Below are positions 1 through 10,100 of a stretch of 64,000 bases of DNA, piece after piece (position 1 is the first letter of the stretch; each line of letters begins with the position of its first letter). The notes below the pieces were generated by a model. It was not told where the DNA came from. It did not search any database and saw only the letters and a list, made by a program, of their open reading frames with translations. This DNA is from Ligustrum vulgare (taxonomy: Eukaryota > Streptophyta > Magnoliopsida > Lamiales > Oleaceae), in NCBI GenBank assembly GCA_963555705.1, contig OY743169.1, positions 44,690,124-44,754,123 on the forward strand, written 5' to 3'. Position numbers and translations under genes: made by a program.

Positions 1-1255
1 CTAGAGTTGGCATATCCTTATACTCATCCTCCACTTCTCCCTCTTTCTCATCCTCTGAACTTAATACTCCATCACGCATAACCAATATTCGTTTATTTGG
101 ACATTGTGAAGAAATATGTCCTAAGCCGGAACATTTAAAGTAATGAATATCTCTAGTCCTAGGAGTTTGAGAATCAGAAGCAATTTTACCTTTGTTGGGT
201 GGCTCTACTTTTCCCTTCGGTGCCTCAAACTTATTTTTCTGCACAACCCCATCATTTTTAGAAGTCCCGCTCCATGTAGACTTACCAAAAGAATTGGAAC
301 TTGTAGAGAATTTTGAAGTTCCCTTCCTTTTTAGTTGTCGTTCTACTTTCGTGGCCATGTGAAGCATCTCCTCCAAATCGATATAATGCTGCAATTCAAT
401 AACATTAGCAATATCTCGATGTAAACCACTTAAAAATCTAGCCATGGTAGCCTCTGGGTCTTCCTCTATATTTACCCTAATCATGGCAACCTCCATCTCT
501 CTATGGTAATCCTCCACACTCTTACTACCTTGGGAAAGGGTTTGTAGTTTTTGGTAGAGATCCCTATAGTAATGTCCAGGCACAAATCATTTTCTCATAA
601 GGGCCTTCAACTCATCCCAAGTTTCAATAGGCCTCTCCCCATTTCTCCTTTTACTAGTTACCAATTGATCCCACCATACTATAGCATAATCAGTAAATTC
701 TACGACTGCCAATTTAACCTTTTTAGATTCAGAATAATTATGACAATCGAAAATCAATTCTACCCTCTTTTCCCATTCAAAATAAACGTCCGGATTACTC
801 TTACCCTGAAACGAGGGAATGGACATTTTAATGTTACCAACATGTCCATCTACATCATCCCTACGATCACGCCTATATCCCCTATCACGTCTTTCTCCCC
901 GATCTCGTCTCCTACCAACACTAGTAATAGACAATTCACCACTATCCTCATCACTATCAACAACCTCAACACGTTCATTCCTAGCTCTAATTTGTGGGTT
1001 GAAGTCATATCTTAGTGGCCTCCGTAAATTAGGGAAATTGCGCGGTTGTTCCTGACGTGGTTGAACAATTCCAGTACCACGTGTCTCCCCCGGATTATTA
1101 GGTTTTTCCACATTCACGCCGGATTGTGTACCAAATCTTGCTTCCAACTTGGCATCCAACCTCGCCTCCAATTTTGCAAAATGTTCCTCCACCATTGCAA
1201 GCATTTTAAAATCTTGAAGATCCCTTTCCGTCGACGAAACTTCCTTCTGTGACAT
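1..1255 (-). pseudogene. gag polyprotein of element A, one in-frame stop, 3' end off window
   Basis: The frame starts at an ATG at 1255 with MSQKEVSSTERDLQDF and has an acidic coiled-coil-like stretch (about residues 15-45). An Arg-rich linker follows, then a typical retrotransposon gag core with FQGKSNPDVYFEWEKRVE and VWWDQL. The frame is broken by TGA at 587-589, probably from an Arg codon, and continues in the same frame beyond it (FVPGHYYRDLYQKL) to near position 1. At about 95-142 there is a CCHC zinc knuckle whose first Cys is replaced by Tyr (YFKCSGLGHISSQC). In the family gag packages element RNA in cytoplasmic particles. The stop and the damaged knuckle suggest this copy is dead. No intron is needed to read it. 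Confidence 0.85.
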
Positions 1256-1845
1256 GGTTAGTAATAAAGAAAAGATAAAAAAATTAAATAAAGACCCTCA
1301 CGTGTTTTATCGCTCGTGTATCACTCAAGTTGGCTTTTTTTCCCTCTATTAATCTCACTACTCTGCCTTTTTCCTCTCTATTCCCTTTTTCCCACGTTCT
1401 CAAGGAACCCACCAAACTAGTCACGGATTTGGTCCTTGTGGAATAAACCCCAAAGTGCAAATAAGGAAAGTTGATGGAAAAATTGGAATTAGGAAGTTTA
1501 AGAAGGAAATTATGGAAACAAGAATTCTATTTCAAGTAGAAGTTTTATGGAAACAAGAATAAGGAATTTAATGGAAACAAGAATTGTTGGAAAGATTTGC
1601 CAAATATTATTTTCTTGATTTCTTGTTCAAATCAACAACACTTCTTTTCTATTTTTTTTGTAAATTTCGGATTTTTTTTTTGCTACTCAACAAAATAATC
1701 AAGAACAAGAAACAGAAATTGGCAAATCTTGAATTTTTGACGAATTTCAAGAAACAAGAATTGGAATGAAATTTTTTTTTGAATGATTAATAACTGGAAA
1801 TAAAAGAAAAAGAACTGGAATACTAAATAATTGGATTTAGAGACA
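1256..1845 (-). other. leader of element A between primer site and gag
   Basis: This is 590 bp of AT-rich DNA with homopolymer runs and repeated GGAAACAAGAAT-like words around 1495-1600. No reading frame with family resemblance was seen. The equivalent leader of element B (6028-6551) is similar in style. Confidence 0.5.
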
Positions 1846-1858
1846 GGCTCTGATACCA
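1846..1858 (-). other. primer-binding site of element A (initiator Met tRNA)
   Basis: The minus strand reads TGGTATCAGAGCC, complementary to the 3' end of plant initiator Met tRNA, two bases inside the LTR. It fixes the orientation of element A and the inner end of its 5' LTR. Confidence 0.9.
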
Positions 1859-1860
1859 GA

Positions 1861-2751
1861 TGATGTGATCTGATACGAGGATCACCAAGAACATGTGGAA
1901 TTAAACGCCGGAAAGCTCTAAAATCCAAGATAGTAGACGGTAACAATGCAACCCCGACCTCACGACACAAGAACTATGGGTATATTAAACCCAAAATCCG
2001 TTACGATGCGGAGATAAGAACCACAAAGGGGGAACGCCACAAATGTTGTCAAATCCTTTGATAAGTTCAATTTGTTCGACGAGAACACGAAGAAATTAAG
2101 AGAATATCTCACCTTCAATATCATTAATCTCAAGAATAATAATTGTTTTTACAATGTTGAATAAAACCATACATAAAGGCTAACAAAAAATAAAGCAACT
2201 AAAAATAAACTAGAATTCAACCTAAACTAAAACGCCAAAATTAGGTCTTAATTGCGGCGCCAAGTTACGGCCGTAAGAATGCTACGGATTAAAAATTAAA
2301 AACATATGTTACGTCCGTGACAATGTCTTTTACGATCGTAAGCAACCTTCTGAAAAAATAAAAATCTGCTAAACTTTATTTACAGCCGTGAGGATTTGGT
2401 TTACAGCCGTAAATCCCCTTCTGCTTAATTTTGCCTTTGTAGTGTTACGGCCGTAATTTTGGCTTTACGGCCGTGAATCCGTTACGGCCGTGATTTTAGG
2501 CTTTACGGCTGTGAATCAGCTGCTGCACAATTTTTTGATGTTCCTTGATCAAAATGCATTGTAATAACTTTGGCTCCTCTTCCACTTTGTTATGCAACGT
2601 AAATGAAGTCTTTGCACTCGGACACTCATACATCCATGTTTGCATGAATCCTTGCATTGCTTGCTTGATTCTTTTGGCTCTTTGCCTCGTTATTGGTCCT
2701 GCGGGCACGTGCAACGGGTCAACGCTGGTCGAGCCACTCCGGAACTCATCA
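1861..2751 (-). repeat. 5' LTR of element A (891 bp)
   Basis: On the plus strand it begins TGATGTGATC next to the primer site and ends in CATCA, giving TG...CA termini. Its length matches the 883 and 897 bp LTRs of element B, and it shares the block with 'cacgac.caagaac.atgggtatatt' (1960-1990). There is no second copy in the window, so the outer edge rests on the TG/CA rule and on similarity to B. Confidence 0.75.
2265..2515. repeat. array of TTACGGCCGTAA palindromes in LTR A
   Basis: Perfect or near-perfect copies of the 12-bp palindrome recur about every 20-50 bp. Many differ by transitions at CG positions (TTACGGCCGTGA, TTACAGCCGTAA). The same array sits in the LTRs of elements B and C. 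Confidence 0.85.
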
Positions 2752-2825
2752 GACGCCCAAAGTTAGTTTTGGACGTAGATTCTAAATTTAGAACAGACGC
2801 CCAAAACCTTTTTTTCCCCATTATA

Positions 2826-3107
2826 TGACCTGCAATGACCATGCCACTGCAGGTCGTGGCTTGCAGTGACCTGGACGTGGCCTGTAATGACCCAGGCCAC
2901 TGCAGGTCGTGGCCTGCAGTGACCTGGATGTGGCCTGCAATGACCCAGGCCACTGCATGTCATGACCTGCAGTGACCTGGACGTGGTCTGCAATGACCCA
3001 GGCCACTGTACATCGTGGCCTGCAGTCACTTGGACGTGACTTGCAATGACTCAGGCCACTGCAGGTCATGACCTGCAGTGACCAGGACGTGGCCTGCGGT
3101 AACCTGA
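2826..3107. repeat. 53-bp minisatellite, about 5 copies
   Basis: The word GACCTGGACGTGG and its variants start at 2868, 2921, 2974, 3027 and 3080, an exact 53-bp period. Each unit contains CTGCAGG/CCTGCAG and GTGGCCTGCA words in both orientations, so the array can fold. Its position beyond the 3' end of the protease gene suggests CACTA subterminal repeats, which bind transposase in this superfamily. Confidence 0.9.
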
Positions 3108-3119
3108 ACATGCGCATCT

Positions 3120-3120
<1 letters not shown>

Positions 3121-3186
<66 letters not shown>
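3121..3186. repeat. (AT)n microsatellite
   Basis: About 66 bp of uninterrupted alternating AT follow directly on the minisatellite. Confidence 0.98.
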
Positions 3187-3188
<2 letters not shown>

Positions 3189-3299
3189 CGGCATATACGT
3201 AATAAAATAAAATTAACAAAAATTATACTTACAAAATTGTTAATTTAAGATACAAATTAAATATATATGTAAATGCAAGTTTGATTACGCTTCGATTTA

Positions 3300-3740
3300 C
3301 ACAAATCTATGAACAAAGTATTTTGCCCATAAGTTTTGAATCTCGATTACTTCCTCCGTTAAATAATATTCTTTAAATGCCTACAAACAATCAAAATGAA
3401 TTATTAGTTATTTTTTCATAAAATATAAAGTCATTATTAAAATTCTCATTTTCAATGACTTGTACATTTTCTAACGAAGTAAGTTGAAAGTGTTCTGTGA
3501 CTATCTCATACATATTTCTCATAACGTAGTAGCCACACTCAGACCCTCCAGGTTGTTGAGGATACTGAAATATTCACATTGAAAACTAACGATATTAGTA
3601 ATCAAACTAAATAAAATACAAAAATAATTCAAAGATTTTAAATAAAGTTTAATTCCGTGTTATCATACTTTTACGTTTTTCCACGTTGTATTGGATTTTG
3701 TCCTCATGCCTCCAACTGTCCAATACGTTTTGAAAGCCCT
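3300..3740 (-). pseudogene. Ulp1-like (C48) cysteine protease, C-terminal exons of the CACTA gene
   Basis: There are three exon-like blocks on the minus strand. The first (about 3739-3671) follows a TTTTAG acceptor and encodes FKTYWTVGGMRTK. The second (about 3565-3430) follows a TTTCAG acceptor and encodes QQPGGSECGYYVMRNMYEI, the nucleophile-Cys motif of Ulp1/SENP proteases. The third (about 3380-3297) follows TTTGTAG and ends EIQNLWAKYFVHRFV plus a stop. Many plant CACTA elements carry such a protease; its role in transposition is not settled. The His and Asp part lies at 7556-7674, on the far side of element B. The donor of the middle exon is not clear, so splicing may be damaged. Confidence 0.75.
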
Positions 3741-3862
3741 AAAATTTCAATAAATTATATCAAAAAGCTACAAAATAATAATATGACTCAAATTTCCTAC
3801 AGAAAATTTGGCAGAGTCTCCCCTGTAAATTGAACTTATCCAACCTGTAGGGGGACCTTGCT
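3741..3862 (-). other. left part of the Ulp1 intron, with a dispersed motif
   Basis: This is intron DNA between the protease acceptor near 3740 and the edge of element B. Positions 3811-3850 carry a roughly 40-bp motif (core CAGAGTCTCCCCTGTAAATT) that recurs at 12182, 25061, 32671 and 40067. Confidence 0.6.
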
Positions 3863-4745
3863 TGATGCGAACCCTGGAGGGGGTCCGCGTCGTAGCTCAC
3901 GGAATAACGCTTGGAAAGTTCCGAATTCAGGTTGGAAAGGACGAGAACACTACAACCCGAGCCTCACGACGTAAGAACCATGGGTATATTAAACACAAGA
4001 CCCGTTACGATGCGGAAACAAGAACCGTAATGGTTTGAACGCCACAAAGGATGCCCACACCTTTGATAAGTTCGATTTGTTGAACGCCACAAATATCCCA
4101 CAATATTTGATAAGTTCAAAGTTTGTTCAATTCCAGAACAATGTTGAGAAAACACTCAATATATTTTTCATTCATCAAAATCTTCTGTTTTTACATTGAA
4201 TGGAAAAGCATATAAATAGGCAAAATAAACCTTAGTCGCTAACTGACTCTGAATAGAATTCTAATTATGCTAAAATAGCTAAAATAACCAAAATAACCAA
4301 AATCGGAAAAAGAATTAAAAACCAATAAAGGAAATACAAATCAACTGAAATACTAAAATTTCCAAAAATCTGATTCGCTCCGCTTACGACCGTAAAATTC
4401 GGACTTACGACCGTAAGTCCTTCTCGGATCAAAATGTTTCAATATTAGTTACGACAGTGAAGATTGATGTTACGGCCGTGAAATTCCATGGATTAGTTAC
4501 GACCGTGAGAACCCAAGTTACGGCCGTAAACGCTGTTCTGCCCAAATTGTGTGCTGATAATGTTACGGTCGTAATTATGGAAGTTACGGCCGTTAAAGCC
4601 CTTCTACCTTGATTTCTGATCCTTTGACGTGGATTGAATCTTGACTCGAGCCCAACATGAAACTTGTTCATTTTCCCATGTAGAATATTGATGAATTTCC
4701 CGTATCTTGATTTCTCATTTTTGAAATATTTTTCGGATCACATCA
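3863..4745 (-). repeat. 3' LTR of element B (883 bp)
   Basis: On the plus strand it runs from TGATGCGAAC to GATCACATCA. It aligns along its length with 6566-7462. Differences include GACCGTAA against GGCCGTAA in the palindrome array at 4384-4595. Confidence 0.92.
4384..4595. repeat. TTACGGCCGTAA array in 3' LTR B (8 units)
   Basis: Eight degenerate palindromes lie in about 210 bp, arranged loosely in pairs. Several copies carry G-to-A or C-to-T changes at the central CGs. Confidence 0.85.
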
Positions 4746-4760
4746 TCCCCTCTTCCTTTA
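4746..4760 (-). other. polypurine tract of element B
   Basis: The minus strand reads TAAAGGAAGAGGGGA, directly abutting the TGATG start of the 3' LTR. It primes plus-strand DNA synthesis in LTR elements. The same tract plus the LTR-end sequence recurs 73 bp further in (about 4808-4850). Confidence 0.88.
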
Positions 4761-4764
4761 AGAT

Positions 4765-5037
4765 GATTCGTCCCGAATCGTAACATTGTTCTTAGAGCTT
4801 CTTTTCCCGATCACATAATCCCCTCTTCCTTTAAGATGATTCGTCCCGAATCATAAAGCTATTCTTGGCCTCCTCACTTGGTTTAGCCTCGAACCTTCTT
4901 CGTACAAGCAATGTTTGATCTTTGACGTTCTCCGAACCTGCTTGACTTCTTGTTTTGGCTTGAATTATAGATTTTCCCGTCAAGCCCACCCTGATTCGTA
5001 CCATTCCCTCCTTCTTTAGGATGATTCGTCCCGAATC
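4765..5037. repeat. three copies of the hairpin word GATTCGTCCCGAATC
   Basis: Copies lie at 4765-4779, 4838-4852 and 5023-5037, with a fourth in element C at 63388-63402. Each has a 6-bp stem and TCC loop. On the minus strand they encode DSGRIILK, the usual tail of the polyprotein just before the polypurine tract in this gypsy group. They are probably tandem duplications of the pol tail. Confidence 0.8.
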
Positions 5038-5058
5038 ATGGTGTTGTTCTTAAAAAAA

Positions 5059-6027
5059 TCAAACTGTACCTACTGGATCAAACGAAAAATTGTCGATTCC
5101 CTGACATGCATTCAATAAATGATGCTCCTCCAATTTGTGGATAAGAAGGTATTGAAACACGAGGGGAATTGACCATGGTTGATGTAAATCAAACTTCCAT
5201 GCACAATAAACCTGCAACAAGGGTTTAAAAAAAATGGGGAGGGAAATGTTAGCGTCTCCATGCACAAGGTATGGATCCTTATACTCATGATACAAAACCT
5301 CCACAACTTTTTTTCCCACCACGAGCCCCTTCTCGTCGCCTCCAAAAGTCAATATACTTTCTTGCTCATTCTCTTCTTTTTTCTCAACCACTTCTTCCAA
5401 TTGTTCACATTCAACCACCTCTTCCAAATTTTTGGACTCTACCACCTCTTCTAATTCTTTATGCCCAACTTCCAATTTTTACTCATCAAATATTGGAGTT
5501 TGATCACCTAACTCCACATTTTCATCTCCTACCACAAAATTCGGGATCTCTTCAACTACTTCTAATTCATGTTTCAAGTCTCCCTCTTTCTTTTCAACAT
5601 TCATATCTTGACACTCCAATTTTAAATCCCCTCCAATCTCACTTTCACCCTGTTGTAACTTAGCTTCAGCCTCCCTTTCACTCTCCCTCTTTTTTAACTT
5701 TGCTTCTTTTCTATCCTTCCGTTCATACATCATCCTTTCTTCATAAATTTCTGTTCGACTCTTCAAAAGCGCCCTCGCATTAATCTCTTCATCCCAATCA
5801 ACTCCAATCCCAATCCAAGGTTTATGGTTATGCCTATATTCCCTTTCACGCCGTAGAGCAAGTTCTGCACTATGCATATCTACTGAGTTCTTAACCTTCC
5901 CAAACTTCGCATCAAAATTCGCTTCCAATTTTGCAGCTAACTCCTCAAACCGTTTCTCCATCATGACAAGCAGAGAAGATTGATGGTTATCTTTCCTAGA
6001 TGATGAATTTTCGTGAAATTTGGACAT
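5059..6027 (-). pseudogene. single ORF of element B: gag-like N-terminus plus an unrecognised C-terminal domain
   Basis: I start it at the ATG at 6027 (MSKFHENSSSRKDNHQ). The N-terminus with MMEKRFEELAAKLEANFDAK resembles the start of gag in element A. The gag core is missing and is replaced by a Glu/Lys-rich coiled stretch with repeats of the LEEVVE type. One TAA at 5479-5481 interrupts the frame, which resumes in phase (KLEVGHKELEEVV) and runs to 5059. The last 90 or so residues (LVVGKKVVEVLYHEYKDPYL and onward) have a counterpart in element C at 63450-63750. The domain is therefore shared by the family and not random. Function unknown. It may be a packaging or binding factor used in trans. 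Confidence 0.65.
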
Positions 6028-6551
6028 TGTGGAATGGAATGGAACAATAGTTTGACACAAGGAGTAATAATGAATTTTAATTTTGACTTGGAAGGCAAGG
6101 AATATCAATTAAGGAAATTCAAGAAAGTAGTCCTTGAATTTTGACTATAAAGGAAAGATTATCAAGAATTTTAATTTGACTTGGAAGGTAAGAAATTATC
6201 AAGAATTTAAGGAAATTCAAGAAAGTGGTTCTTGAATTTCGGATTGACTTTTTTTTCTTCTTTTGAATTATGATGAATTTTTGGAATTAATAAAAATAAA
6301 AAAAAATAATTTTTTTTAAATAAAATCTGAAAATTTGACACGAATGCAACAAAACAAACGGGACAGGATTTGGATAAGAATCGAATAAAATAAACAAGAT
6401 TGAATTTTTGATGGATTTTTGTATGGATCAAATAACGAAAATTTTTTACTGACACGAATAACAAGATATGGATGATTTTGTGTAGACTCTATGATAAAAA
6501 AAAAAATCAAACTGGATAGAATAGAAAAACAAAACTTGAATCTAGAGTCTA
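6028..6551 (-). other. leader of element B
   Basis: AT-rich DNA with repeats of AAGAATTTTAATTTGACTTGG type near 6060-6200. No gene was seen. Confidence 0.5.
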
Positions 6552-6563
6552 GCTCTGATACCA
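6552..6563 (-). other. primer-binding site of element B (initiator Met tRNA)
   Basis: The minus strand reads TGGTATCAGAGC two bases from the LTR, as in element A. Confidence 0.92.
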
Positions 6564-6565
6564 TA

Positions 6566-7462
6566 TGATGCGAACTCGGGAGGGGGTTCGCGTCGTAGCT
6601 CAATAACGCTTGGAATGTTCCGAATTCAGGTTGGAAAGGACGAGAACACTACAACCCGAGCCTCACGACGTAAGAACCATGGGTATATTAAACACAAGAC
6701 CCGTTACGATGCGGAAACAAGAACCGTAATGGTTTGAACGCCACAAAGGATGCCCACACCTTTGATAAGTTCGATTTGTTGAACGCCACAAATATCCCAC
6801 AATATTTGATAAGTTCAAAGTTTGTTCAATTCCAGAACAATGTTGAGAAAACACTCAATATATTTTTCATTCATCAAAATCTTCTGTTTTTACATTGAAT
6901 GGAAAAGTATATAAATAGGCAAAATAAACCTTAGTCGCTAACTGACTCTGAATAGAATTCTAATTATGCTAAAATAGCTAAAATAACTAAAATAACCAAA
7001 ATAACCAAATTTACCAAAATTGGAAAAAGAATTAAAAACCAATAAAGGAAATACAAATCAACTGAAATACTAAAATTTCCAAAAATCCGATTCGCGCCGC
7101 TTACGGCCGTAAAAGTCGGACTTACGGCCGTAAGTCCTTCTCGGATCAAAATGTTTCAATATTAGTTACGACCATGAAGATTGATGTTACGGCCGTGAAA
7201 TTCCATGGATTAGTTACGACCGTGAGAACCCAAGTTACGGCCGTAAACGCTGTTCTGCCCAAATTGTGCGCTGATAATGTTACGGTCGTAATTATGGAAG
7301 TTACGGCCGTTAAAGCCCTTCTACCTTGATTTCTGATCCTTTGACGTGGATTGAATTTTGACTCGAGCCCAACATGAAACTTGTTCATTTTCCCATGTAG
7401 AATATTGTTGAATTTCCTGTATCTTAATTTCTCATTTTTGATGTCTTTTCCAGATCACATCA
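6566..7462 (-). repeat. 5' LTR of element B (897 bp)
   Basis: It runs from TGATGCGAAC to GATCACATCA on the plus strand and pairs with 3863-4745. Its array at 7098-7311 has eight TTACGGCCGTAA-like units and keeps more intact CGs than the 3' copy. Confidence 0.92.
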
Positions 7463-8333
7463 CTGCTATTCAAAACTATCAACTTCTCAACAATCACAAC
7501 ATAAATGCATCAATTTCACCACAACTCCACAATTATTTCATGAAAATTTTCCTAACTTACGTGTTCAATATCGGCTTGATATCCAAGTCACGCTTAGATG
7601 CATCAGCTGAATCTAAGAAGTACACAGTATTATTCTCAGGAGAAATAACTAGCAACATCCAGTGATTCCTACGTATTATGAACGTGTAAATACAACTTTA
7701 AATATCATATAATTCAAATTAGGTTAAAAATTAGAGAATATAAATGGTCTTACTCCTGAAAATATGGTGCTAGAATGAATTTCTTAGTTTTCATTGCCTT
7801 AATGTGCTGGCCAAGTAATTTATAACACCATTTGCATTTGTTCTTACTGAAACCGATGCAATGTGTGTCGGGGACATGAATCCAATCGATTCAATACCGT
7901 ATTCCTGACACAACTCATGGAGGTACCTAAAAAATAATAATACCAACAAATAGAAATAAAATTATGATTTAAATTGAAGTTATAATTTTTGATCAGAAGT
8001 CTTACAATAAAAACACTTGTAAGATAGATGTATCCAACCATTGCATCGTAAGCAAGTTGGTGATGTCTCCGACTGTAACATAAAAATCATCCTCGAATGC
8101 AAAATTGAACATGGCGGTATCAACGGCACCTGGTAGAAGTCATCACCAACAGGAAATTGAATGACTAGAGTGTGTAACATTTTACAATAATCACCCAAAC
8201 GTTGCAACGTCTCATCGTCAATAATCGTAGGTCGCTGTGTAGATGACATTTCGAAACTCTGGGGTGTTTTTCCTTCGTTCAATTTTTTTGCCTGTTGTGG
8301 TACCTCTTCCTGCAACAAGATAATTTTTATCAT
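7463..8333 (-). pseudogene. Ulp1-like protease, N-terminal and His/Asp exons of the CACTA gene
   Basis: On the minus strand from 8333 the frame reads QRPTIIDDETLQRLGDYCKM, a region usual upstream of the protease core. It is followed by a frameshifted tract and by an exon at about 7910-7800 (YGIESIGFMSP). The key exon at about 7674-7562 carries NHWMLLVISPENN and VYFLDSADASKR, the catalytic His and Asp motifs. It ends at a GTAAGT donor near 7561. The matching acceptor and the Cys exon lie beyond element B at about 3740-3565, so B sits in this intron. If the intron is still spliced, the triad could be joined in mRNA. Confidence 0.72.
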
Positions 8334-8352
8334 CTTCAGTTGTTATACAAAT

Positions 8353-8926
8353 TTAAAAGAAATTAATATTGACAGAAACTTTTATATAACTAAATGTTTG
8401 GACCTCTCCAAAAATCACCAACTCCTTGGGCCATTGCAAGAAGCTTCCAATAGCTTCCCCCACTGTGGTGTGGTATTGAGATGGCACTGGAATACAAAAC
8501 GCTTCTGCACCATCGACAATGTGGTCAATGGACACCTTAGCATGATCAGGCCAAAGAAGTTGATGATGCACTACCGTGTCGGGTCCGGCTGGATAAACCA
8601 TCCCGCTCGCTACTATTTGTTTCTCACCATTAAGACTTATGGAGGACGACAAGGAGTCGGCTTCTATTGTACAACATCATTGAACATATATGTTAGAAAC
8701 TTCCAGTTGAAATAACACAAATAATGTTAAAAAATTCTAAATAACTTAACATTAAATACCTGAAGCCCATGAAATGGATCTGGATCCACGGAGTGGCAAC
8801 TGCTGCGAGTTGGTGGTCGGGGCTGTGGAGTTACGTCCACCTCGGCCTCAACATTTAAGCCCAGGCGTTGAAGGATAGCATCGTATTTAGTCTGCATACT
8901 ATGGTACTCCCTCTGCATAGTATCGA
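8353..8926 (-). pseudogene. CACTA gene middle region (coiled coil and DUF8039-like)
   Basis: The upstream block (about 8918-8765) encodes MQREYHSMQTKYDAILQRLG, a short coiled coil, then a Pro-rich linker and DPFHGLQ before a probable intron. The next block (8652-8353) encodes VASGMVYPAGPDTVVHHQLL and SYHTTVG-type sequence ending FLQWPKELVIFGEV. This resembles the domain (named DUF8039 in my memory) that lies between DUF4216 and the protease in plant En/Spm proteins. Function unknown. Confidence 0.65.
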
Positions 8927-8928
8927 AT

Positions 8929-9660
8929 TTACTCTGGAAGTATGAATGGCTCGTATAGAAAACCCAACCGTCCGAAATCCACCATAGTGAATCCTAATTC
9001 ATCCACCCGAACACCCCGTCGGTTATCAACCCATTTACATTGGAAGAGAGGAAACTTGATCTCCCTATAATCAAGTTCCCAAATATCTTCAATGATACCA
9101 TAGTAGGACATCGAGGCATCTACTGGCATGGTATCTTTAGCATTTGAAAAATCTCTTGATAGTGCTACTTGTGTCACTCCACTCTTTTGCACCGCACTCT
9201 TATCATCTTGATGTTTAGTGTAAAACGTATACCCATTAATGTCATATGCTTCATATGACCTCACAATCGTGCTAGGACCGTAAGCTAACCACTTTATCGT
9301 TTCAACAATGGTATTCGGCGTTTGTGACAATTCTTTCATGACTTTATCTTTGAACTATTTTGAAAATGAACGATTATGTTCATTAGTTACCCACCTTTCC
9401 ATTTTTGAAGGATTCTGCTGCTTTATGATGGACATATGCTCGTCCAAATATGGATGATCTTCAGGAAGGTGTTGTAATACAAGGAGGTGTGCTTTATCTC
9501 CCAATTCAACATTGGGGATGATTGACTTGCATCCAATAGTACCTTTACCTTCAAGTCTTTCATCATGTCGAGATTTAGGAACACCAATAGTCTCAACGTC
9601 ATCCAAGTAATCAGGACAAAATTCAATAGCCTCCTCAACAGCATAACCTTCAATAGCCTT
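8929..9660 (-). pseudogene. CACTA protein, DUF4216 region
   Basis: Two frames with intact family motifs are separated by a short shift near 9345. The upstream part (9660-9358) reads KAIEGYAVEEAIEFCPDYLD and ends ERWVTNEHNRSFSK. The downstream part (9339-8929) reads IKWLAYGPSTIVRSYEAYDI, GYTFYTKHQDDKS, YGIIEDIWELDYREIKFPLF and CKWVDNRRGVRVDELGF. These are the usual features of DUF4216, a domain of plant CACTA proteins of unknown biochemical role. Confidence 0.82.
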
Positions 9661-10100
9661 CACGTCGAAATCGATTTCTCACATATCCTTTCAATATACC
9701 CATGTATATCTCAAATGGAAACATATACCTCAAGAATACTAGACCAAAAATCTTAGTTTCTCTCACCAAGTGAACAAGTAAGTGCACCATAACGTCAAAA
9801 AATGGTGGCGGAAAATACATTTCAAATTGACATAAAGTGATAACAATATCGGCCTGCAAATCATCCAACGCCTACGGGTCAACAACTTTGCTGCAAATTG
9901 CATTTAAGAAAAAATAAAGTTTTATAATGACTTGTCTAACATGTTTTGGGAGAATGCCTCGAATTGCAACTGGTAACAATTGTTGTATTAAGACATGACA
10001 ATCATGAGATTTCATACCAACCAATTTTAAGTCCTTCATCGACACAAGACTTTTAATGTTTGATGAGTACCCAGATGGAACCTGAATAGCATGCAGGCAC
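9661..10100 (-). pseudogene. CACTA protein, DUF4218 region
   Basis: The minus-strand translation gives LVGMKSHDCHVLIQQLLPVA, then a stop in VVDP-stop-ALDDLQADIV, then FEMYFPPPFFDVMVHLLVHL and LRYMFPFEIYMGILKGYVRN. These are the conserved blocks of DUF4218, which follows the tnp2 transposase in plant CACTA elements. The TAG near 9873 disables this copy. Confidence 0.82.

Larger units (their letters stand above)
1..2751 (-). mobile_element. Ty3/gypsy LTR retrotransposon A (5' part; rest lies left of the window)
   Basis: The order on the minus strand is 5' LTR (2751-1861), a two-base gap, a primer-binding site matching the 3' end of initiator Met tRNA, a leader of about 590 bp, and a gag reading frame running off the left edge. 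No pol is visible, so autonomy cannot be judged. LTR length (891 bp) and LTR content (TTACGGCCGTAA arrays) tie it to element B at 3863-7462 and element C at 62425-63712. It appears inserted in the CACTA element that continues from 2752. The left target duplication is outside the window, so its right partner (GACGC at 2752-2756) cannot be confirmed. Confidence 0.85.
3863..7462 (-). mobile_element. non-autonomous Ty3/gypsy LTR retrotransposon B, complete
   Basis: This is a full structure on the minus strand: 5' LTR 7462-6566, primer site, leader, one coding frame, polypurine tract, 3' LTR 4745-3863. The flanks are TTGCT (3858-3862) and CTGCT (7463-7467), a 5-bp duplication with one change. The internal region is only about 1.8 kb and lacks pol, so the element must depend on enzymes from relatives. 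It landed inside an intron of the CACTA protease gene. LTR divergence includes many CG-type transitions, so the insertion is not recent. Confidence 0.92.

Noticed and set aside
551..1255. plus-strand frames opposite gag
   Set aside because: They are shadows of the gag reading frame on the minus strand.
2821..3219. 132-codon minus-strand frame over the minisatellite and AT repeat
   Set aside because: It translates tandem repeats and (AT)n, giving repeated GLGHCRPRPGH-like peptides with no support as a gene.
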